Shown piece by piece: positions 35,625-43,485 of a stretch of DNA of 64,000 nucleotides. Within the stretch, counting starts at the first letter, position 1; each line of letters starts with the position of its first letter. The DNA comes from Aeromicrobium massiliense JC14 (GTDB taxonomy: Bacteria; Actinomycetota; Actinomycetes; Propionibacteriales; Nocardioidaceae), in the NCBI RefSeq assembly GCF_000312105.1, contig NZ_HE978637.1:310001-374000 (forward strand). Reading direction: 5' to 3'. Below the pieces are notes generated by a model. That model worked only from the letters and a program-made list of their open reading frames with translations. It did no database searches and had not been told where the DNA came from. The translations under genes were made by a program, and so were the position numbers.

Positions 35625-36935
35625 TCAGGCGGGTTCGAGCACTCTCGGTCGGTGCTTGACGTGTCTCGCGTTCCGCAGGGGTCGCTGTTGGGGGTCGATC
35701 CGTGTTGGTGGGATGACTTCGACGACGCCGTCGTGACTCAGCCGGGCTTGCCAGTCGGAGTCGTGGAGCAGGTGGTGGTGGAGGAAGCAGAAGAGTGCGC
35801 CGTTGTTGATGGATGTCTCGCCGCCCTGAGACCACGGGACGAGGTGGTGGGCTTCACACCAGCCGGGTGGTCGGTCGCAGCCCTTCCAGCTGCAGCCGCC
35901 GTCGCGCGTGGCCAGGGCGATGCGCTGGTGCTGGTCGTGGAGCCGCTTGCGCCGCCCGACGTCCATCGGCTGGCTCTTCCCGTCGAGCACGACGGGGATG
36001 ATTCCGGCGTTGCAGGCCAGGCGGCGGGCCTGCGAGGCGGAGAGCCCGGTGTCGGTGGAGAGCATCGCGCGTCCGAGGTCGCGGACCAGGTCGTCGTGCT
36101 TCATCGAGACCGTGACGGTCGCGGCGACGCCGCCGGCCTGCGGGAAGCACTCGGTCGGGAGGTGCTCGATGAGCTCGCAGAGCGCGAGTCCCATGCGGCG
36201 GGCGTGGTCGAGCCGGCCGATCTCAGCGTCGGAGTGCTCCCCATCGACGTCGCGGAAGATCGCGCCGTCGCGTCGGGGTGAGGCCAGTCCTTCGAGGACC
36301 GTCTTGAGCATGTCGGCCTGGACGTCGGGCAGCACACCACGGATGCTCGAGCGTCCCTTGCCCATCCTCGTGATGGTCAGGTGGGTCTCGTCCCAGGCCT
36401 GCTTCTCCTGCCGCTCCAGCTGCGCCCCGATGATCTCGTCCGCGCTGTCGGGATCGACCACCTCCACGATCCGGTTGGCCAAACGGCGCAGGTCGTCGGC
36501 GCCGAACTCGGATGCGTGCTCCAGCAGGGTGGCTTCGGCGTCGTCGTGCTGCTCGTCGACGAACCACTCCGGCAGCTGGTCGAGCGCCTTCAGGATGATG
36601 TGGGCCTGCTCGGTCGTGAGCCGACCGGCCGCCCACCGTTCGCGGGTGACGGCGCCGCGAGTCGGGTCGAGACGGGTCAGCGAGACCAGCTTCGACGCCT
36701 CGCTTCGGGAGACGTTGGTGGTGCTGGCCAGCCAGACGGTGGGGGAGGTGCAGCCGTCCTCACGGGGCAGGCCACGATCCGTAGCCGCAGCGGTGAGCCG
36801 GACGGTCAGCGCCTGGAGCGCGGCCGCCGCCTGAGCAGCGGCCTGCAGCTCGGCGCGGATCTCGCGGTCGGTCAGCATCCAGGGCTCGAGCGCGCTGGAC
36901 TCCTCCAGCAGTGCCTGAACCTGGTCGCCGATCAT
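35625..36935 (-). CDS. DUF222 / HNH endonuclease (13E12 family) protein
   Basis: 436 residues. Residues ~20-320 are the helical DUF222 domain. The C-terminus has an HNH nuclease domain: 'CSWKGCDRPPGWCEAHHLVPWSQGGETSINNGALFCFLHHHLLH', with two cysteine pairs for structural zinc and the catalytic His-His and Asn. Such genes occur in many copies in actinobacteria and are suspected of mobility; mycobacterial relatives are damage-induced. A LexA-type box GAAC-GTTT-GTTC lies 17 bases upstream of this start. The gene is flanked on both sides by dispersed repeats. Confidence 0.87.
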   Translation of the reverse strand: MIGDQVQALLEESSALEPWMLTDREIRAELQAAAQAAAALQALTVRLTAAATDRGLPREDGCTSPTVWLASTTNVSRSEASKLVSLTRLDPTRGAVTRERWAAGRLTTEQAHIILKALDQLPEWFVDEQHDDAEATLLEHASEFGADDLRRLANRIVEVVDPDSADEIIGAQLERQEKQAWDETHLTITRMGKGRSSIRGVLPDVQADMLKTVLEGLASPRRDGAIFRDVDGEHSDAEIGRLDHARRMGLALCELIEHLPTECFPQAGGVAATVTVSMKHDDLVRDLGRAMLSTDTGLSASQARRLACNAGIIPVVLDGKSQPMDVGRRKRLHDQHQRIALATRDGGCSWKGCDRPPGWCEAHHLVPWSQGGETSINNGALFCFLHHHLLHDSDWQARLSHDGVVEVIPPTRIDPQQRPLRNARHVKHRPRVLEPA

Positions 36936-37240
36936 CCGAAACCCCCGTGTCGAACGTTTGTTCTAGTCTACCTCGAAGGGGTGACAGGAACAACGCGATA
37001 TCCACTGGAATCGCAGACGTTTTCAAGCCTTCGAGAAGCTCGTTTCGACAAGCTCAAGGAGCGGACGTGGGCGAGCCGACGAGCCCAGGCGGCGCGCACC
37101 CAACGGCTTCGTCATCAGCCCCTTGGACGACCATGCACCGAAGCGACGCTTCGACAAGCTCAGCGAGCGGGGCGGAGGCGAGCCGAGAAACCGACCGGAC
37201 CGAGCACCCAACCCCGTCGTCGTCAGCCCCTCGGGCGAGG
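36936..37240. other. Promoter of the DUF222 gene plus degenerate tandem repeats
   Basis: This 305-base gap holds the LexA box (36952-36963) and, from 37043, two diverged direct units of roughly 105 bases. Each starts with a TTCGACAAGCTCA copy (37043-37064 and 37150-37170) and shares GGCGAGCCGA, CACCCAAC and CGTC-TCAGCCCCT blocks. No gene is supported here. Confidence 0.55.
36952..36963. promoter_or_regulatory. LexA-type SOS box
   Basis: GAACGTTTGTTC in the context TCGAAC-N4-GTTCTA fits the actinobacterial LexA consensus TCGAAC-N4-GTTCGA in all eight core positions. It sits just before the DUF222/HNH start, where LexA would block transcription until DNA damage. Confidence 0.65.
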
Positions 37241-38458
37241 TCACGGAGCGGGCGCGTCCTTCGAGCGGCTCACGGACTCGATGCGCAGGTTGAGGTCCGA
37301 CAGCTCGTCGAGCACGTCGGTGGCCGCCCACACCTGGTCCCGGGGCCGGCGCGAGGTCGGAGCCACGACGCCCACCTCGTGCAGGCGGCGCAGGGCCTGC
37401 TGGGCAGTGGCGAGGGTGACGTCGAGGCGCTCGGCGACGACGGCGGCGGTGACGATCGGCTCGCGGGGAAGCAGCTCCAGCAGGCGGGCCAGGGCGGTCC
37501 CGCCGCGCACGGGTCCGACCGCGGACGCCCACGCCTGGCGGATCTCGTGCAGGTTCGTGGCCGTGCGCCGCGACTCGTGGCTGGCGATGAGCGTGGACGA
37601 GGTGAGCAGCCCGATCAGCGTGTACGCGCGTCCGTCGCGGTAGTCGCCGAGCGCGTCGAAGTAGCGCTGCCGGTTGGCCACGAGCCCGGACGCGATCGGC
37701 ACGGTCAGGTGCCGGGTCGCCTTGCGGCGTCGCAGCACCGCGTGGACGAGCGTGCGTCCGACCCGGCCGTTGCCGTCGTGGAAGGGGTGGATCGACTCGA
37801 ACTGCGCGTGCACGACCGCGGCCTGCACGAGCACCGGGACGTCGTCGCGGTTGGCGTAGGCGACGAGGTCGTCCAGGTAGTCGTCCACGGTCTCGGGCGG
37901 CGGTGGGACGAACAGGGCGCCGCGCGGGGAGTAGTCGCTGCCGCCGATCCAGCTCTGCCGGCGACGCAGCTGGCCGCCCTTCGGCGCGTCCTCGGCGCTG
38001 CGGCTGAACAGCGAGCGGTGCGCCTGCAGCAGCGCGTCCAAGCGGATCTGCCCGGTCGACTCGGCGTCCTCGATGATGCCGACGAGCGCCTCGGTGGCCG
38101 AGACCATCGACCGGGCGGACGCGTTGGCGCGGACGCCGAACAGGGCCCGTGCGTAGTCGGACAGGCTCGACTCGATGTTCTCGATCTTGGACGAGGCGAC
38201 CGACTCGGTGCGCAGCAGCAGCGAGTCCAGTGCGCCGAGGCGGCTGCCGTGGCTGTTGTCGAGCCGGCCGAGGTTGTTGAGTGCGTTGTCCATCATGAGC
38301 CGCAGTGGCCGCTCGAGCGGGTAGTCGAGCTCCGCGACCATCGGCGGCAGGCTCACCTCGACCTCGCGCAGGTCGCGGTCGGCGCGCGGGCCCTTGGGCA
38401 CGGTCTGGCGCCAGGGACGTCGCTCGCGCCGGTGCGGCGGCCAGTCGGTCTCGGGCAC
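37241..38458 (-). CDS. Fic-family protein AMPylator (class II, autoinhibited)
   Basis: 405 residues. The Fic motif HPFHDGNGRVGRT (224-236) is complete, with catalytic His224 and the phosphate-binding loop. An inhibitory S-x-x-x-E-N motif (Ser89 to Asn94, SSKIEN) precedes it, so AMP transfer is probably held back until released. A winged-helix domain follows at the C-terminus ('TAAVVAERLDVTLATAQQALRRLHEVGVVAPTS'). Such chromosomal Fic-HTH proteins usually stand alone; the target is unknown. The GTG at 38458 is a likely but unproven start; no good ribosome site is visible. Confidence 0.85.
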   Translation of the reverse strand: MPETDWPPHRRERRPWRQTVPKGPRADRDLREVEVSLPPMVAELDYPLERPLRLMMDNALNNLGRLDNSHGSRLGALDSLLLRTESVASSKIENIESSLSDYARALFGVRANASARSMVSATEALVGIIEDAESTGQIRLDALLQAHRSLFSRSAEDAPKGGQLRRRQSWIGGSDYSPRGALFVPPPPETVDDYLDDLVAYANRDDVPVLVQAAVVHAQFESIHPFHDGNGRVGRTLVHAVLRRRKATRHLTVPIASGLVANRQRYFDALGDYRDGRAYTLIGLLTSSTLIASHESRRTATNLHEIRQAWASAVGPVRGGTALARLLELLPREPIVTAAVVAERLDVTLATAQQALRRLHEVGVVAPTSRRPRDQVWAATDVLDELSDLNLRIESVSRSKDAPAP

Positions 38459-38502
38459 CCCCGGAGTCTGGCAGAGGTTTGTTACGGGCTTACTTCCTCG
38501 CC

Positions 38503-38557
38503 GAGTGTGACGTTTCGGGGGTGGATCGGCCCGAATCACCCCCGAACCGTCACACTC
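38503..38557. repeat. Long palindromic REP-like element
   Basis: A 21-bp stem (38503-38523 with 38537-38557, one mismatch) around a 13-base loop; core GTGACGTTTCGGGGGTGGAT. A near-identical element lies at 58616-58680. Its right arm reaches into the stop codon of the pseudo-ATPase gene (TCA 38556-38558). Confidence 0.75.
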
Positions 38558-39491
38558 AGCGGGAGAGCGACGCCATCAGGTAGGTGAGGACCCCGAGGGT
38601 GGGGGCGACGAGGAAGGCGAGGCGCCGCACCCGGGCGCGAGTCGCCACCGTGCCGCGGCCCAGCGCGAGGGCGCGGGCGACCCGGCGGACGTCCAGGTCG
38701 TCCAGCTCGAGCGCGGCGCCGGAGCCGACCGGTCCGAGCCAGAGGTCCGCGCCCGGCACCGCCGCGCTTCCCACGAGACCCACGACGCGTCCGGACGCCC
38801 GCAGCCGCTCCACGACCTCTGCCCGCCGGGCGTCGTCGGCCTCGGCGTGCCAGTGCTCGACGCCGGACTGCTCGGCCACGTGCGCGGTGTCGACCGCCGG
38901 CCCCGCAGAGACCAGCTCGACCCGCACGCCGTCGGACGCCAGCGACCCGACCACCTCGGCGGCGTGCTCGCGGACGACGTCGGCCACCACGAGCCGCCCG
39001 AGCGGACGTCCGTCGACCTCGACGCCGACGGTCGTGCCGACGCCGTCGAGCGCGACCAGGCCGATCCAGTCCGGCCGGCCGAGCCGCACCGGGTGCCGGT
39101 CGACGGCGCCGCTGAGCCCCAGGCCGGGCGTGGCCACGACGTCGGTCACCCGGCCGCGGGCCGCGAGCTTCGCGACGGCCTGCTCGACGGGGGAGTCGGA
39201 CGTGTGGGCAAGCGCCGCGGCGAACCAGCGCAGGTTGCGGTCGTGCTCGGGGTCGATCGGCTCGACCTGCACGACACGCAGCGAGCCGGTGGTGACGGTG
39301 CCGGACGTGTCGAGCACGAGCGCGTCGACGCGGGCGGCGGTCTCCAGTGCGTCGGACGCCCCGACGAAGATGCCCTCCGCACGCCCCCGGCGGCGGGCGA
39401 GCGCGAGGGCCAGCGGCGCGGCAGCGAGCAGCATCGCCACCCCGGTCACGACCAGCACGACCAGGGCGACGACGAGGGTCGTCACGTTCAC
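38556..39491 (-). CDS. Degenerate half P-type (metal) ATPase
   Basis: 311 residues that align with the C-terminal half of P1B metal ATPases but lack most of the catalytic residues. After one or two membrane helices comes 'RRRGRAEGIFVGASDALETAARVDALVLDTSGTVTTG'. The phosphorylation motif DKTGT is DTSGT (61-65), the CPC metal motif is replaced by APL, the nucleotide-site SEHP is SDSP (98-101), TGD is SAG (195-197) and GDGxND is GSAAVPGAD (241-249). The fold seems kept (TPGLGLSGAVDRHPVRLG; a C-terminal helix pair), so the protein may bind or sense rather than pump. The GTG start overlaps the stop of the PucR-like gene (GTGA). Confidence 0.75.
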   Translation of the reverse strand: MNVTTLVVALVVLVVTGVAMLLAAAPLALALARRRGRAEGIFVGASDALETAARVDALVLDTSGTVTTGSLRVVQVEPIDPEHDRNLRWFAAALAHTSDSPVEQAVAKLAARGRVTDVVATPGLGLSGAVDRHPVRLGRPDWIGLVALDGVGTTVGVEVDGRPLGRLVVADVVREHAAEVVGSLASDGVRVELVSAGPAVDTAHVAEQSGVEHWHAEADDARRAEVVERLRASGRVVGLVGSAAVPGADLWLGPVGSGAALELDDLDVRRVARALALGRGTVATRARVRRLAFLVAPTLGVLTYLMASLSR

Positions 39492-40663
39492 CGCGGCCCC
39501 TCGACGGGCGCGTGGAAGCGGTCGACGTCGCTCTGGTCGCCGGCCTTCCACAGCGGGACGGTGGCCTTGAGCAGCATCGTCACCTGCACGACGAACTCGG
39601 GGTCGTGCAGGTCCTCGCCGAACAGCTCGTTGATGCGCTTCCAGCGGTAGCGGATGGTCTGCGGGTGGACGCCGAGCCGGGCGGCGATGGCCGGGGCGCT
39701 GTCGCGCGACTCGAGCCAGGCGAGCAGCGTCTCGGACAGGATCTCGCGCGAGTTCGGGGTCTCGGCCAGTAACGGACGCAGCAGTGCGAGGCTGAGCCGC
39801 TGGCGCAGGCGCGGCTCGGCGTGCAGCCACAGCTGGGTGGCGTGGTCGGCGCAGCGGACGACGTCGGTGGCGGGCAGCACGCCGGCGTCGACGAGGGTCA
39901 GGGCGCGGGTGGCGAAGCGCAGCGAGTCGGGCACCTCCTCGGCCGGGACGGCCCACCCGGCGGCGACGCGGCGTCCGGCCAGGCGGGCGAGCACGTCGTC
40001 GACGAGCTCGGCGCGGCACACGACGACGGCAGGCTCGGGGCGCGGACGCACGAGGACGTCGTCGCCGAGGTCGGGCAGCGGATCGGCGCCGGCGACGGCC
40101 AGCAGCACGAGCGGCTCGTCGACGCGCCAGCGCGCGGCGGCGCCGGCCCGGCGCAGCTGCTCGGCCGGGGCGCCGTCGAGCAGGGCTTCGAGCAGGCGGG
40201 CCCGGGTGCGGGCGGGGTCGGAAGCGAACGAGCGCCGGGCGCCGTGGTAGCCGTTCGCGGTCTGCTCGAGCATGCGCTCGACGTGGTTCTCGACCGCGGC
40301 GCCGAAGCGCACGAGGTCGTCCTGGGTGCCGTGGTCGCGGACGTGCTGCCAGACGGCGTGGACGCCGACGCGGAACGCGGCCTGGACGCTGTCAAGGTCG
40401 TGGCCGTGCACGGCCTGCAGGTGCCCGACGCGGCGGAACAGCTCGTCGACGTGTCGCCCGGTGGCCGGCTCGGGGCGCGGCTCGAGCAGCAGGGCGACGG
40501 CCCACACGACGGCGGTGTCGAGGGCGCGGCGCAGGCGTCCGTCGGGCAGGGAGGCGTAGGCGGTGACGTCGCTGCGGATGAGCTCCGCGACCCGCTTGGC
40601 CAGGGCGGCGGCCTCCGGGTCGAGGCGCGGCTGGGCGACGGCGCGTCCGTCGGCGTCGGTCAT
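39488..40663 (-). CDS. PucR-like transcriptional regulator
   Basis: 391 residues. The C-terminus has the PucR/CdaR helix-turn-helix: 'ETLLAWLESRDSAPAIAARLGVHPQTIRYRWKRINELFGEDLHDPEF' (residues ~320-365), which resembles the activator type with an N-terminal GGDEF-like sensor region ('AVAGADPLPDLGDDVLVRPRPEPAVVVC'). The N-terminal ~160 residues are helical. It is translationally coupled to the pseudo P-type ATPase, which may therefore work in the same process. The effector is unknown. ATG at 40663 was chosen; no strong ribosome site is visible. Confidence 0.78.
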   Translation of the reverse strand: MTDADGRAVAQPRLDPEAAALAKRVAELIRSDVTAYASLPDGRLRRALDTAVVWAVALLLEPRPEPATGRHVDELFRRVGHLQAVHGHDLDSVQAAFRVGVHAVWQHVRDHGTQDDLVRFGAAVENHVERMLEQTANGYHGARRSFASDPARTRARLLEALLDGAPAEQLRRAGAAARWRVDEPLVLLAVAGADPLPDLGDDVLVRPRPEPAVVVCRAELVDDVLARLAGRRVAAGWAVPAEEVPDSLRFATRALTLVDAGVLPATDVVRCADHATQLWLHAEPRLRQRLSLALLRPLLAETPNSREILSETLLAWLESRDSAPAIAARLGVHPQTIRYRWKRINELFGEDLHDPEFVVQVTMLLKATVPLWKAGDQSDVDRFHAPVEGPR

Positions 40664-40777
40664 GCCGGCGCGCACGTGCGTCCCTCGATCTCGGCCATGG
40701 CGGTCCCCGTTCCCCCGTGGTGGTGTGCTCGGGCCCATTCCTACCCCCTCCCGGGCTCGCGCGGGCCAGAACGCGAC

Positions 40778-40811
40778 GAAGGGCGACCGGCCCCGAGACC
40801 GGCCGCCCTTC
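40778..40811. terminator. Terminator after the 210-residue secreted protein gene
   Basis: GAAGGGCGACCGG (40778-40790) pairs with 40799-40811 with one mismatch around an 8-base loop, starting nine bases beyond the stop of the minus-strand gene. Confidence 0.7.
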
Positions 40812-40819
40812 GGCGGGCG

Positions 40820-41452
40820 TCAGCCGATCGTGCGTCCGTTCGCGATCTGGAGATCGACGGTGTTGCCGTCGCCGGGGATGATCGAGTTGATCAGCAGGGT
40901 GTTCAGGCCGCAGTTCTGGAACTTGCCGATGCTGAACTCGCCGGTCAGGTGACCACCACTTCCGATCGCGAAGTACTCGCCCGCGGGGGAGGACGCGTTG
41001 ATGGTGATCGGCTCCTTGGTACGGCACCACGGGCCGGCGAACAGCGGCAGGCCCACGGCCTTCACGTTCGACAGCTTGAGGTAGTAGCTGGAGGTCGTGG
41101 CGATGGTGCGCTGGCGGCCGACCCGGGTGATGGTGCCGGTCAGCGGCTCGGCCACCTCGAAGCTCACGTCCGCGCTCACCGGGATGAAGCCGGCCAGCTT
41201 GAACTGGGTGCGGGTGCCGGGCAGCGGCAGCGTGCCGGTGACCGGACCGCCCTCGCTCTCGGCGGCGATCGTGAGCAGAGCGGGACCGAGCGCGACCTCG
41301 GACCCCGTCGACGCGATCGTCGAGGTGCCGGTCACGTCGTACTCGATGTCCAGGACGACGGCATTGGCCGGTGCGGCGGTCAGAGCGACGGCGCTCACAG
41401 CGGCGGCGATCGCAGCCGCCGCGCGTCCGCGTCGGATGAGGTTCTTGGGCAT
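40820..41452 (-). CDS. Secreted protein, 210 residues, unknown
   Basis: An N-terminal signal peptide (KNLIRRGR, alanine-rich core, APANA cleavage site near residue 30) leads to a beta-rich mature part with many Thr/Gly/Ser ('IEYDVTGTSTIASTGSEVALGPALLTIAAESEGGPVTGTLPLPGTRTQFKLAG'), two cysteines (one in GPWCRTKEP, one in KFQNCGLN) and no membrane anchor. I do not recognise the family. It is the last of four same-strand secreted-protein genes. AGAGGAA precedes the ATG, and a terminator follows. Confidence 0.75.
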   Translation of the reverse strand: MPKNLIRRGRAAAAIAAAVSAVALTAAPANAVVLDIEYDVTGTSTIASTGSEVALGPALLTIAAESEGGPVTGTLPLPGTRTQFKLAGFIPVSADVSFEVAEPLTGTITRVGRQRTIATTSSYYLKLSNVKAVGLPLFAGPWCRTKEPITINASSPAGEYFAIGSGGHLTGEFSIGKFQNCGLNTLLINSIIPGDGNTVDLQIANGRTIG

Positions 41453-41533
41453 GGATGTTCCTCTCGGTTCTTCAGGGTGGGTGGGGAAGTGCATCGACGC
41501 GTCCGGTCCCGAGAGGACGAGCGCGGGTGTGGG

Positions 41534-41752
41534 CTACTGGAACGTGAGGTTGCCGTCGGTGGTGGTGAGGGCATAGTCGGCATCGAGGTCGAGCTTGTCG
41601 CCATCGAGGAACTCGCCGAAGCAACCGACAACCTTGCTGATGTCGAGGTGGAAGGTGCCGGTGTCGGTGTTCCGAGTGTTCGCCGAAGCGGCCGGGGACA
41701 GGGTGAGCAGATCGGCGGCGGCCAGGGCGGCGGCCTTGACGAAACGCATCAC
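41534..41752 (-). CDS. Secreted protein, 72 residues, shortened paralogue
   Basis: The signal peptide (VKAAALAAADLLTLSPAASA) is followed by ~45 residues. The second part ('LDISKVVGCFGEFLDGDKLDLDADYALTTTDGNLTFQ') is clearly related to the C-terminus of the next gene upstream ('LTISNVVGCFGEVLDDDTATFGADYAVSTTGGSVTF'), and the signal peptides also match (KAAALAA). About 130 residues of the middle are missing. So this is a duplicate with a large internal deletion that kept frame, signal and C-terminal module. Role unknown. Confidence 0.65.
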   Translation of the reverse strand: MMRFVKAAALAAADLLTLSPAASANTRNTDTGTFHLDISKVVGCFGEFLDGDKLDLDADYALTTTDGNLTFQ

Positions 41753-41784
41753 GACGCAGTCCTTCGATCGTTAGGTTGGAGGAT

Positions 41785-41819
41785 GGTGCCGGGCCCAGAT
41801 TCGCGCTGGGCCCGGCACC
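41785..41819. terminator. Terminator between the two paralogous secreted-protein genes
   Basis: A perfect 14-bp stem, GGTGCCGGGCCCAG (41785-41798) with 41806-41819, around a 7-base loop. It lies 40 bases after the stop of the upstream 208-residue gene. Confidence 0.75.
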
Positions 41820-41858
41820 GCAGACGGGTCGGACTGCTCCCCGCCTTCGGGCGCTGCC

Positions 41859-42485
41859 CTATCGGAAGGTGACGCTGCCGCCGGTGGTGCTGACGGCGTA
41901 GTCGGCCCCGAAGGTGGCGGTGTCGTCGTCGAGCACCTCGCCGAAGCAGCCCACGACGTTGCTGATGGTGAGGCCGTACCCGCCGTCGATGCTCAGCGTC
42001 TGGTTGTTCGTGTCGAACGAGCCGTCGACCGTGCCGGTGACGTCGAACTCGCACAGGTCGTTGACGACGCTGCGCACCTGGGCACTGACGTTGGTGATCT
42101 CACCGGAGACGACACCGCCGACCGGTGCGCTGTCGGCCTTGAGGTTCCATGTGCCGACCTGCGTCACGTTCAGCTGCGTGTTGAACAGCGTCGGGGCGAT
42201 GCATCCAGACCAGGTGGTGCCGGTGATGGTGGCGACCGTGCTGGCAGTGGGCGGCGTGAAGGTGGCGCCGCGCTGGATGTTGCCGGCCGCCGTGCCGGAC
42301 GAGCACGTCATGGGCACGCCGTAGTTCGTGTCGAAGGTGATTCCGCCGGTCGAGGCGGTGTAGGCGTTCGTCCCGACCGTCGTGTTCCCGCCGACCGCCA
42401 CGGTGTACGTGGCCGCCATGGCGGCCGGGGCGAGGGCGATGATGCTGGTCGCCGCGAGGGCGGCGGCCTTGGTAATGCGCTTCAT
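41859..42485 (-). CDS. Secreted protein, 208 residues, unknown
   Basis: Signal peptide (KRITKAAALAATSIIALAPAAMAA) then a mature part rich in Thr, Gly, Val and Asn, with four cysteines (MTCSSG, SGCIAP, DLCEFD, VVGCFG) that could form two disulfides. No catalytic motif is visible. Repetitive beta-strand character ('TYTVAVGGNTTVGTNAYTASTGGITF') suggests a surface or matrix protein. It is the full-length paralogue of the 72-residue protein downstream. The preceding secreted-protein gene ends 55 bases upstream. Confidence 0.75.
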   Translation of the reverse strand: MKRITKAAALAATSIIALAPAAMAATYTVAVGGNTTVGTNAYTASTGGITFDTNYGVPMTCSSGTAAGNIQRGATFTPPTASTVATITGTTWSGCIAPTLFNTQLNVTQVGTWNLKADSAPVGGVVSGEITNVSAQVRSVVNDLCEFDVTGTVDGSFDTNNQTLSIDGGYGLTISNVVGCFGEVLDDDTATFGADYAVSTTGGSVTFR

Positions 42486-42540
42486 GGGTGTGTCTCCTCT
42501 TTTTCCCGTTGACCGTCCCGACGGGCGTCGGGACGGAGTC

Positions 42541-43485
42541 CTAGGGGCGTGACGCCGGTAGGTCCATCTCCGGCATCGGGGTGCAGCTGTCGTCGTACGC
42601 CCACGGCACGCAAGCCGCCCGCAGCTGGCTCACGCGGACCGAGACCGGGTTGTCGTCCTGCGAGACGAGACCGGTCAGCACCGGACTGAGGTCGTCGTCG
42701 GCTGTCGTGCACCCGGTGAAGGCGGGGATGTCGACCGTTCCCTCGAGCAGGCCTCCGTTCGGGCCAGTGAAGAACCGGGTGGTGCTGGGGTCCCACGGAA
42801 CGGTCTCACCCGGACGAAGGTCAGGATCGCGCCCGTAGTAGTCACGTGACGCGAGCTTGAGCGCGGTGGGGCGCTCGGCGCGGCACTGACCCGTGAGCTG
42901 GATGTCGACCCCGTCGACCGCCAGTGACTCGACACCGATCTGCACGTCGCCCGTGAACTCGGCTGGCGGGATGTGCTGCTCGGTCTGGCGGGGACCGGCA
43001 TGAGGACCGAGCCCCGGGCAGAAGGTCTTGTTGGGCACGCTGAGCGTCCACGGGACGGGAAGGCCGTCGGCATCACGGACCTGCTGGATCGAGAGTCGAG
43101 CCACGACCGGGACCGCGCCGAGAGCCGCCGTGCGCACGGTGAACACAGGAGCGTGTCCATAGGGGTGTGCCGCGCCTTCGGGAGAGACGAGGTTGACGTT
43201 CCCCTTCCAGGACTGTGTCTCCTGATACGGGTAGTAGTCGCGGCAGGTCGGGTCCTTCAGCGTCACCTGCTCCTCGACGAACGTCACGAGGTGCAGTGCA
43301 GGCAAGTTGATCCACTGCTTGGCTCTGGCGACCTCGTGGATGCCGCTCGTCCGGTTGCCGCTCATCGTTCCCGGCTTGGACTGCGCGGGGAGACCTGGAT
43401 GGTCCGGGTCCTCCGCGGCGCTGGCTGAGAACGCAGGCAGCAGCGCAAGAGCGGTAAGCGCAGCGACCATGCGGCGAGTGAACAT
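42541..43485 (-). CDS. Secreted protein, 314 residues, unknown
   Basis: Signal peptide (FTRRMVAALTALALLPAFSASA) and a mature protein with seven cysteines and many prolines, for example 'DPTCRDYYPYQETQSW', 'NKTFCPGLGPHAGPRQ', 'TGQCRAERP', 'AFTGCTTADDD' and 'AACVPWAYDDSCTPMPEMD' at the end. No enzyme motif is recognised. It heads the four-gene secreted cluster and is divergent from the large RCC1/Ig-like protein. The shared promoter region has inverted repeats (43495, 43549, 43587). ATG at 43485 begins the clear signal peptide. Confidence 0.72.
   Translation of the reverse strand: MFTRRMVAALTALALLPAFSASAAEDPDHPGLPAQSKPGTMSGNRTSGIHEVARAKQWINLPALHLVTFVEEQVTLKDPTCRDYYPYQETQSWKGNVNLVSPEGAAHPYGHAPVFTVRTAALGAVPVVARLSIQQVRDADGLPVPWTLSVPNKTFCPGLGPHAGPRQTEQHIPPAEFTGDVQIGVESLAVDGVDIQLTGQCRAERPTALKLASRDYYGRDPDLRPGETVPWDPSTTRFFTGPNGGLLEGTVDIPAFTGCTTADDDLSPVLTGLVSQDDNPVSVRVSQLRAACVPWAYDDSCTPMPEMDLPASRP

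Noticed and set aside
35625-36935. Calling the DUF222/HNH gene an insertion sequence
   Set aside because: No terminal inverted repeats or target-site duplication were found at its ends; only dispersed repeats that also occur elsewhere flank it.
36952-36963. Reading the box as evidence that the DUF222 gene is an SOS repair enzyme
   Set aside because: The box supports damage control only; DUF222/HNH proteins have no established repair role, so no such function is assigned.
38556-39491. Annotating the pseudo P-type ATPase as a working copper transporter
   Set aside because: The Lys of DKTGT, the TGD and GDGxND motifs and the CPC metal site are all changed, and the transport half is missing.
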